Origin: Ketobacter alkanivorans
GTDB lineage: Bacteria; Pseudomonadota; Gammaproteobacteria; Pseudomonadales; Ketobacteraceae
Direction of reading: 5' to 3'
DNA length: 64,000 nt
NCBI RefSeq assembly: GCF_002863865.1
Contig: NZ_CP022684.1
Span: forward strand, 4,283,990 to 4,347,989
Part shown: in pieces, positions 57,832 to 64,000 of the stretch
How positions within the stretch are numbered: the stretch's first letter is position 1
How the letters are laid out: each line of letters opens with the position of its first letter
The notes under the pieces: model-generated
Told to the model about the DNA's origin: nothing
Databases searched by the model: none
The model's input: only the letters and a program-made list of their open reading frames with translations
Position numbers and translations under genes: made by a program

Positions 57832-58830
57832 ATGGGCGGTTTCACAGATTCTGGAGTGCTGGTTCGGCTCGCGTACCAAGCTATGCAGGATTTGGGCATT
57901 GATACCGCCGTTGTACTGCAGCGCATCGGCCTGAAGCATGAGCAACTGGACGAGAAAGACCTGCGTACACCTCATTCTGCCCAAAACCTGTTCTGGACGG
58001 TGATCGAAGAGGTCAGCAATGATCGGGATATCGGCCTGCATTTGGGGGAGAAAATACCGGTTTTCAAAGGGCAGGTGCTGGAATACCTGTTTTTGAGCAG
58101 CGAAACCTTTGGTGAGGGGCTGAAACGGGCCTTAAACTATCAGCGCCTACTGAGCGATGCCGTGAACGCCACGTTGGAAGAAGATGAAATCGGCTTGTAT
58201 GTGGGCAATATCAGCTTCACCGGCGGGTTTCGTCATCTGACCGAATGCGTGGTCATAGCGGTCATCAAATTCTTCAATTATGTGACAGAAGGGGCTTTTC
58301 AGCCTTTGGAAATCCATTTTGAACATGCCATGGGCGATAACCTGGAAGAATATAAGCGCGTGTTCCCATGTCCGGTGAAATTCGAGCAGGCCGGCAACCG
58401 CATTTATTTTACCCCAGAGAGCCTGAAGGTGCCTTCCAGTCACGCACAGCCCGAGTTGCTAAAGCTGCATGAGCAGTTGGCGAATGAGCATGTGGCCAAG
58501 CTGGAAAAGCAGGATTTCATTGATCAGGTGAATCGTTTGATCGGTGAATTGCTGGAATCCGGAAACGCAAATTTAGAGACAGTGGCGGAGCGTCTTGGTA
58601 TTAAACCCCGTAGTTTGCGAACCAGGCTGGCGGAGGTTGATACCAACTTCAATCAGCTGTTAGCCGATTATCGATGCAACCTGGCTAAAAAACTGCTGGC
58701 GAGAACGGATGAGTCCATTGATGAAATCGTCTACTTAACCGGTTTTTCAGAGCCCAGCACTTTTTATCGCGCCTTTAAACGCTGGGTAGGCCAAACGCCA
58801 GTGGAATACCGCAAAGCCAAGCAGAGATGA
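57832..58830 (+). CDS. AraC-family regulator (arabinose-binding-like N-domain)
   Basis: 332 residues. N-terminal domain of the Arabinose_bd class (GGFTDSGVLVRLAYQAMQDLGIDTAVVLQRIGLKHEQL) and C-terminal HTH_18 pair: ANLETVAERLGIKPRSLRTRLAEVDTNF and ESIDEIVYLTGFSEPSTFYRAFKRWVGQTPVEYR. The class often binds fatty-acid or similar ligands in lipid catabolism. It diverges from the MaoC gene over a 252-base gap that holds a direct repeat TTTCCTAAATTTTCCTAA near 57800. Likely regulator of that gene and perhaps of fabG. Confidence 0.93.
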   Translation: MGGFTDSGVLVRLAYQAMQDLGIDTAVVLQRIGLKHEQLDEKDLRTPHSAQNLFWTVIEEVSNDRDIGLHLGEKIPVFKGQVLEYLFLSSETFGEGLKRALNYQRLLSDAVNATLEEDEIGLYVGNISFTGGFRHLTECVVIAVIKFFNYVTEGAFQPLEIHFEHAMGDNLEEYKRVFPCPVKFEQAGNRIYFTPESLKVPSSHAQPELLKLHEQLANEHVAKLEKQDFIDQVNRLIGELLESGNANLETVAERLGIKPRSLRTRLAEVDTNFNQLLADYRCNLAKKLLARTDESIDEIVYLTGFSEPSTFYRAFKRWVGQTPVEYRKAKQR

Positions 58831-58852
58831 TAAAAAGATGTATTAGAACCAC

Positions 58853-58883
58853 AAAAAAGCCGACGTGTTATGTCGGCTTTTTT
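58853..58883. terminator. Bidirectional terminator between the AraC and FabG genes
   Basis: AAAAAAGCCGAC / GTCGGCTTTTTT with a seven-base loop, between two convergent genes; it serves both. Confidence 0.9.
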
Positions 58884-58933
58884 GTGGCTGATAGCTGTTA
58901 AGCGTTTGGGCGCCAGCAAGCGCCCGGCAGGAA

Positions 58934-60358
58934 TTACGCCCCCAGCAGGTTCTGGCCACATACGCGAACAGTATTGCCGTTTACACCAGCAGAGGCTGGG
59001 CTGGCGTAGAAGGCAATTGCCTCTGCCACGTCAACGGGTTGTCCACCTTGCTTCAGCGAGTTCAGGCGGCGTCCGGCTTCGCGGGTAGCAAACGGAATCG
59101 CAGCAGTCATCTGGGTTTCAATAAAACCAGGAGCAACGGCATTGATGGTGATGTCTTTCTTGGCCAGGATCGGTGCGTACGCATCAACCATACCGATAAC
59201 GCCAGCTTTGGATACGGCGTAGTTGGATTGGCCAAAGTTACCGGCAATACCGCTCATGGATGAAACGCATACGATACGGCCGCCTTCTTTCAATACTTCT
59301 TTTTCCAGCAGTGCTTCGTTGATGCGCTCCTCTGATGACAGGTTGATGTCGATAACCATGTCCCACAATTTTTCTGGCATTCCACCCAGAGTTTTATCGC
59401 GGGTTACACCTGCGTTGTGAACAACCACGTCTACACCGCCGTATTCTTTCTGCAGGGTGTCTGCAATGGTGCCCGGTGCCGCAGGGTCGGTGATGTCGAT
59501 GGCAATCATGCCACCGTTCAAGCGATCTGCTACTTTTTGCAAATCTTCTTGGGCTTGGGGCACATCCAGGCATACAACTTTAGCGCCGTCGCGGGCCATT
59601 ACCCCGGCAATGGCCTCACCAATGCCGCGTGACGCTCCAGTCACCAGAACCACTTTATCCTTCAGAGGCTGGCTCCAGTTGAAATCAGCTTCTACGGATT
59701 TGGCTTTGCTGACGCGCAATACTTGAGCGTCTACAAAAGCAGATTTAGGCGACAGGAAGAAACGCAGTGCAGATTCTGCTGCTTTTTCAGCTTGTTTGGC
59801 CACATACACCAGGTTGCAGGTTGCGCCCTTCTTGCCGATTTCCTTCGCTACTGAGCGAACAAAACCTTCCAGTGCGCGCTGAGCAATTTGTTGGCGTGGG
59901 TTGGATTTGCAGGATTCGGGAGGCAAACCAATAACAACAACCCGAGCGCAGTCGTTTAACTTGCGAATGACGGGGTGGAAAAAATTGTGCAGTTCACGGG
60001 TTTGCTCGCTGGTTTCGATGCCGGTGGCATCAAATATCAGAGCTTTGAACTTAGCGGCTTCAGCGGAGGAGTCCACAGCGGTAAGCGTAAGCTCCGCTTT
60101 TTCTCCGGCGGCTTGGATTTCTGCCAGGGCGCTGCCATTATTTGGGGTTTGAACCGTGGCGTTGCTGGCCTTCAATGTGCTGGCAATGGACTCAGCCATG
60201 CGGCCACCGGGGGCTGCGCCAACAAGAACGTTTCCGGTTACGAATGAAGTTTGAGCCTGTGAGTGACGTTCCAGTTGGGTGGGAACGGGCAGGTTCAAAG
60301 AAGAAAGAAGAGAACGTCCAACGTTGCTGCTGAGCATGGATTCGTAAACATCGGCCAT
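58934..60358 (-). CDS. High-molecular-weight 3-oxoacyl-ACP reductase (FabG4-like)
   Basis: 474 residues, about twice the usual FabG. The N-terminal half (1-225) is a degenerate Rossmann-type domain typical of the high-molecular-weight FabG class. The active SDR half has TGASRGIG at 240-247, HNAG at 314-317, Ser367, Tyr380 and Lys384 (YAVSK). In characterised relatives it reduces longer 3-oxoacyl substrates with NADH. It diverges from fadI over a 340-base gap with inverted repeats, and is co-regulated in many genomes with MaoC and thiolase. Confidence 0.93.
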   Translation of the reverse strand: MADVYESMLSSNVGRSLLSSLNLPVPTQLERHSQAQTSFVTGNVLVGAAPGGRMAESIASTLKASNATVQTPNNGSALAEIQAAGEKAELTLTAVDSSAEAAKFKALIFDATGIETSEQTRELHNFFHPVIRKLNDCARVVVIGLPPESCKSNPRQQIAQRALEGFVRSVAKEIGKKGATCNLVYVAKQAEKAAESALRFFLSPKSAFVDAQVLRVSKAKSVEADFNWSQPLKDKVVLVTGASRGIGEAIAGVMARDGAKVVCLDVPQAQEDLQKVADRLNGGMIAIDITDPAAPGTIADTLQKEYGGVDVVVHNAGVTRDKTLGGMPEKLWDMVIDINLSSEERINEALLEKEVLKEGGRIVCVSSMSGIAGNFGQSNYAVSKAGVIGMVDAYAPILAKKDITINAVAPGFIETQMTAAIPFATREAGRRLNSLKQGGQPVDVAEAIAFYASPASAGVNGNTVRVCGQNLLGA

Positions 60359-60698
60359 CGGTCAGATCCTGTGTGTTTGTGCGTTATATGGTATAGTTTC
60401 GCCCCTTCGCGATCAGCTATTGCCTGATTGATCAGGTAATAATCGGCGACTTGGCTTGGTAGTCGGCACGTATATTAAAGTAGTTGCGTTGAAAATTGAA
60501 TTGACCCGCATTAAGAGCCTGCAGGTCAGTTGTGCCAATGCGAGACAGATTAGTCTGGGTAGACTAGCCTCCCACGAAGTTTGCGTACGTTGACGACGGC
60601 TTCCAAGCCGATTGTAGCCCAATGCGATTTCTTAAATTGTAAGCAACTCAACACGTTATGCTCCCTGATGAGGAGCGCATTCAACAGGAAGCCATTCC
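60359..60698. other. Divergent regulatory gap between fabG-like and fadI genes
   Basis: No coding frame is supported. A near-perfect 22-base dyad is at 60419-60440. Shorter hairpins are TAGTCT-GGGT-AGACTA at 60551-60566 and CGGCTTCCAAGCCG at 60597-60610. No tRNA or known RNA is seen. Confidence 0.6.
60419..60440. promoter_or_regulatory. 22-base dyad, operator candidate for fabG-like/fadI
   Basis: Core CCTGATTGATCAGG at 60423-60436, extended to ATTG and TAAT on both sides, symmetric at 18 of 22 positions. It sits 61-82 bases upstream of the FabG start. Confidence 0.5.
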
Positions 60699-61979
60699 AT
60701 GAAAGTAGATAAAGTTCGTAAAGTAGCCATTATTGGCGGTAATCGAATTCCTTTCGCCCGTTCCAACTCGGCCTATTCTCATGCTAGCAACCAGGACATG
60801 CTGACCGCAGCACTGAATGGATTGGTGGATCGTTACAATCTGTCGGGCGAACTGCTGGGCGAAGTTGTGGGTGGCGCTGTAATGAAGCATTCCCGCGATT
60901 TCAACCTGGTGCGCGAATCTGTTCTGAGCACCCAGTTGGCACCGGAAACCCCTTGTTATGACATTCAACAGGCCTGTGGCACCGGTTTAGAAGCCGCCAT
61001 CCTGGTTGCTAACAAGATTGCACTGGGTCAGATTGATAGTGGTATCGCTTGTGGAACCGATACCACGTCCGACGCGCCTATCGGTGTGAGCGAAGGTTTG
61101 CGTAAAATTTTACTGGAGTTGAATCGCGCCAAAACCACTCAGGATCGACTGAAGCTGATCGGTAAGATTCGCCCCAAGCACCTGATGCCTTTGATTCCTG
61201 CCAATTCCGAGCCGCGTACTGGTTTGGCCATGGGCGATCATTGCCAGATCACCGCTAAAGAGTGGAATATTCCCCGTGATCAGCAGGATGAACTGGCGTT
61301 TAACAGCCACAAGAATATGGCGAAAGCCTACGAAGAAGGCTTCTTCGATGACATGCTGACGCCATTTATGGGGCTTGAGCGTGACAACAATATGCGTGGC
61401 GATACCTCGTTAGAGAAGCTGGCCTCACTGAAGCCTTGCTTTGATAAAGAAAATGGCACCATGACGGCTGCCAACTCCACACCACTGACCGACGGTGCTT
61501 CTTCTGTGCTGCTGGCCAGTGAAGAGTGGGCAAAAGAGCGCGGCCTTCCGGTGCTTGCGTACATCACCTTCTGCGAAACAGCCGCGATTGACTTCGTTGG
61601 TAAAAAAGAAGGCCTGTTGATTGCGCCTGCTTATGCCGTACCCCGTATGCTGGATCGCGCTGGTATCAAACTGCAGGATTTCGACTTCTATGAAATCCAC
61701 GAAGCGTTTGCTGCACAAGTACTGTATACCTTGAAAGCCTGGGAGGATGAAAAGTTCTGTAAAGAGCGCCTGGGTCGTGACGGTATTCTGGGTAGCATTG
61801 ATCGCAGCAAATTGAACGTCAAAGGCTCCTCGTTGGCCGCAGGTCACCCCTTTGCTGCCACCGGTGGCCGTATCATTCATACACTGGCCAAGCTGTTGAA
61901 TGAGAAAGGCTCCGGTCGCGGTCTGATCTCCATTTGTGCTGCAGGTGGTCAGGGCGTGACAGCCATTTTGGAGAAGTAA
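60699..61979 (+). CDS. fadI: Acetyl-CoA C-acyltransferase (3-ketoacyl-CoA thiolase), FadI-like
   Basis: 426 residues. Nucleophile Cys93 (DIQQACGTGLEAA), the His block EIHEAFAAQ and the C-terminal Cys in SICAAGGQGVTAIL. Length and N-terminus (VRKVAIIGGNRIPFARSN) match the FadI branch. It cleaves 3-ketoacyl-CoA to acetyl-CoA and a shortened acyl-CoA. AGGAAG precedes the ATG. It is followed by a terminator and, 207 bases later, by fadH. Confidence 0.92.
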   Translation: MKVDKVRKVAIIGGNRIPFARSNSAYSHASNQDMLTAALNGLVDRYNLSGELLGEVVGGAVMKHSRDFNLVRESVLSTQLAPETPCYDIQQACGTGLEAAILVANKIALGQIDSGIACGTDTTSDAPIGVSEGLRKILLELNRAKTTQDRLKLIGKIRPKHLMPLIPANSEPRTGLAMGDHCQITAKEWNIPRDQQDELAFNSHKNMAKAYEEGFFDDMLTPFMGLERDNNMRGDTSLEKLASLKPCFDKENGTMTAANSTPLTDGASSVLLASEEWAKERGLPVLAYITFCETAAIDFVGKKEGLLIAPAYAVPRMLDRAGIKLQDFDFYEIHEAFAAQVLYTLKAWEDEKFCKERLGRDGILGSIDRSKLNVKGSSLAAGHPFAATGGRIIHTLAKLLNEKGSGRGLISICAAGGQGVTAILEK

Positions 61980-61995
61980 TACTCTTCAGGGTAAG

Positions 61996-62025
61996 TAAAA
62001 AAGGCGGCTGTAAAGGCCGCCTTTC
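61996..62025 (+). terminator. Rho-independent terminator after fadI
   Basis: AAAGGCGGC / GCCGCCTTT stem with seven-base loop, 20 bases after the stop, followed by TTTCTT. Confidence 0.8.
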
Positions 62026-62186
62026 TTGTATCTGGGGGTTACATTTCCCCGGAGCAGCTTGAATTTTACGTTCCGCAAACGAAAGCAAGCAGACTGTTCA
62101 GTCGGGTTACTATTCCTGGCTACCGAATTCAGATAGGTGCGCTAGGATTGCATCAGCACTTACGAAAGCCTGTTTCAGGAGATAAC

Positions 62187-64000
62187 ATGAACAAGCACTA
62201 TCCTCACATGCTTCAACCATTGGATCTGGGATTCACCACGTTGCGCAATCGCGTCTTAATGGGATCCATGCACACCGGGTTGGAGGATCGTTTCTACCAT
62301 ATCGACAAACTGGCTAATTACTTTGCCGAGCGCGCCCGTGGTGGGGTGGGGATCATTGTTACCGGTGGTTATTCACCAAACCGCCGGGGTGACCTTCTGC
62401 CCTACGGTTCCAGCATGAATAGCAAGGTGACAGCAGTGCTGCATCGCCACGTGACCGGTAAGGTTCACAATGAAGGCGGTAAGATCGCACTGCAATTGCT
62501 GCACGCCGGTCGTTACGGTTATACCCCCTACAGCGTTTCTCCCTCTGGTATTAAATCGCCCATTACGCCTTTCAAACCGGCAAAGATGAGCGCTAAAGGA
62601 GTGCAGGGCACTATAGATGATTATGCCCGAGCTGCTGAGTTGGCTCAGTTTGCTGGCTACGACGGTATAGAGATTATGGGCTCGGAGGGCTACCTGATTA
62701 ACCAGTTCTTGGCCGAGCGCACGAACAAGCGTACTGATAAATGGGGCGGCAGTGCTGAGAACCGCATGCGTTTCCCATTAGAAGTCGTGCGCGCAATTAG
62801 AAAAGCGGTAGGTTCCCATTTCATAATTATCTACCGCATTTCTCTTATGGATTTGGTTGAGGGAGGGCAAACCTGGGATGAAGTGGTCGCCCTGGCCAAA
62901 TCTTTGGAAGCAGAAGGGGTCAACATTTTTAATACGGGGATCGGTTGGCATGAAGCGCGCGTACCCACCATTGTGACGTCGGTGCCTCGTGGTGCTTTTG
63001 CCTTTGCCACGGCAAAACTGAAGCAAGCTGTGACCATTCCTGTGTGCGCCAGTAACCGCATCAATACACCGGAGCTGGCTGAAGAAATCATAGCAAATGG
63101 TCAGGCCGATATGGTCTCCATGGCTCGCCCAATGCTAGCAGATGCATTCTTTGTTGCTAAGGCAGAAGCGGGCAAGGCCGATGAAATCAACACATGTATC
63201 GCTTGTAATCAGGCCTGTCTGGATCACACCTTTAAAAATAAACGGGCCAGCTGTCTGGTCAACCCTCGTGCCTGCCATGAAACCGAGCTGCGTTATATTC
63301 CTACTCTTAATAAGAAAAAGTTGGCAGTAGTGGGTGCCGGGCCGGCGGGCCTGGCAGCGGCAACAGTCGCGGCAGAGCGAGGCCACGATGTAACGCTATT
63401 TGATGCCGATGATAAAATTGGTGGCCAATTTAACATTGCCAAGCAAATTCCCGGTAAGGAAGATTTCGATGAAACCTTGAGATACTTCGGCGTCATGCTG
63501 CAGAAGCATAATGTTAGCGTCAAGTTAAGCTCATATGTTCAGGCTGATGATTTAGCTGAATTTGATGAAGTGGTTGTGGCAACCGGTATTGTGCCTCGTA
63601 CTCCTGCCATACCGGGCGTGGATCACGCTAAAGTGTTGTCTTATCTGGATGTGATTGCTCACAAGAAACCGGTAGGAAAATCAGTCGCTATTATTGGCGC
63701 AGGCGGCATCGGCTTTGATGTGGGGGAATACCTCACCCACAGTCATACCGACGACGATAAACAGCAGTGGTATAAAGAGTGGGGTGTGGATACAGCGTTG
63801 GCACACCGCTCAGCCATGGTGGAGCCGCAGGTTGCCGCCAGTCCGCGTCAGGTATATCTATTACAGCGTAAGGATTCGGCCTTGGGCAAAAACCTGGGTA
63901 AAACCAGCGGCTGGGTGCACCGCGCTCAGCTGAAAAAGAAAAATGTGGAAATGCTGGCGGGTGTCAGTTATGACCGTATTGATGATCAAGGGCTTCACAT
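62187..64000 (+). CDS. fadH: 2,4-dienoyl-CoA reductase (NADPH), FadH, 3' truncated by window
   Basis: Open from ATG 62187 (AGGAGATAAC upstream) to the window end, about 604 residues of the usual 670. Order: an OYE-type TIM barrel with GSEGYLINQFLAERTNKRTDKWGG and the His in NTGIGWHEARVP; four iron-sulfur Cys at 337, 340, 344 and 356 with the same spacing as E. coli FadH; then the FAD/NADPH domains with VVGAGPAGLAAATVAAERGH. It reduces 2,4-dienoyl-CoA during breakdown of unsaturated fatty acids. It shares strand and theme with fadI. Confidence 0.95.
   Translation, partial: MNKHYPHMLQPLDLGFTTLRNRVLMGSMHTGLEDRFYHIDKLANYFAERARGGVGIIVTGGYSPNRRGDLLPYGSSMNSKVTAVLHRHVTGKVHNEGGKIALQLLHAGRYGYTPYSVSPSGIKSPITPFKPAKMSAKGVQGTIDDYARAAELAQFAGYDGIEIMGSEGYLINQFLAERTNKRTDKWGGSAENRMRFPLEVVRAIRKAVGSHFIIIYRISLMDLVEGGQTWDEVVALAKSLEAEGVNIFNTGIGWHEARVPTIVTSVPRGAFAFATAKLKQAVTIPVCASNRINTPELAEEIIANGQADMVSMARPMLADAFFVAKAEAGKADEINTCIACNQACLDHTFKNKRASCLVNPRACHETELRYIPTLNKKKLAVVGAGPAGLAAATVAAERGHDVTLFDADDKIGGQFNIAKQIPGKEDFDETLRYFGVMLQKHNVSVKLSSYVQADDLAEFDEVVVATGIVPRTPAIPGVDHAKVLSYLDVIAHKKPVGKSVAIIGAGGIGFDVGEYLTHSHTDDDKQQWYKEWGVDTALAHRSAMVEPQVAASPRQVYLLQRKDSALGKNLGKTSGWVHRAQLKKKNVEMLAGVSYDRIDDQGLH

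Noticed and set aside
60359..60698. tRNA or small RNA gene in the longest lipid-gene gap
   Set aside because: Several hairpins occur but no cloverleaf, no T-run terminator and no known RNA signature.
1..64000. CRISPR array, insertion sequence, prophage or integron
   Set aside because: No regularly spaced repeats, no transposase or integrase-like frame, no att-type repeats next to a tRNA; gene content and codon use are uniform.

Overview
The window reads as about 64 kb of chromosome from a free-living, flagellate-type Gammaproteobacterium. It has intermediate G+C, about 86% coding density, rapA next to rluA, an OprF/OmpA-type porin, a rimK-like triad, many c-di-GMP proteins, and a high-molecular-weight FabG / MaoC / FadI / FadH lipid set. 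This mix resembles marine hydrocarbon- or lipid-degrading lineages such as Alcanivorax, Ketobacter or Marinobacter, but the genus is inference. I see no rRNA, tRNA, CRISPR array, insertion sequence or prophage.

Layout. 1-4.6 kb: end of dinG, an orphan alpha-helical protein, a DnaA-box cluster in an AT-rich gap, a PilZ protein and a membrane diguanylate cyclase. 4.6-13 kb: a long minus-strand run, rapA-rluA-alkB-like, then retropepsin-like protease / 7TM transglutaminase-like / ATP-grasp ligase / TetR, the last four joined by 4-base overlaps. 13-16 kb: a carboxylesterase divergent from an Old Yellow Enzyme-type reductase. 16-26 kb: the most interesting locus. A minus-strand operon (response-regulator diguanylate cyclase, TonB-dependent receptor, YfiR-like periplasmic protein, sensor kinase) diverges from a sigma-54 activator with a receiver domain. 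That activator is followed by a His-rich YHYH lipoprotein and a small secreted partner. Repeated CTTATA elements and sigma-54-type promoters connect the parts. 26-34 kb: a CrtI-like oxidoreductase divergent from a PadR regulator with two clear dyads, an exported MORN protein, a cNMP-HDOD protein, an ABC1 kinase, a metallo-hydrolase and a Nudix hydrolase. 34.5-38.7 kb: three consecutive signalling genes (double-receiver kinase, hybrid kinase, cNMP-GGDEF). 38.7-47.4 kb: SDR, crotonase, a 4-hydroxybutyryl-CoA-dehydratase-like protein, OmpA, DUF481, a 7TM-DISM protein with a decayed GGDEF domain, and an HNH endonuclease. 47.5-56.6 kb: sirtuin, metal-dependent hydrolase, a receiver-TM-OmpA-like fusion, murI, and a helicase / FAN1-type nuclease / antiporter operon. 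56.7-64 kb: lipid metabolism (MaoC, AraC regulator, FabG, FadI, FadH; the last runs off the window).

Together the window holds three intact GGEEF cyclases, all with RxxD inhibitory sites, one vestigial GGDEF domain, one PilZ effector, three histidine kinases and two HDOD/OmpA-type signalling outputs. It is therefore dominated by environmental sensing and c-di-GMP control next to lipid and xenobiotic metabolism.
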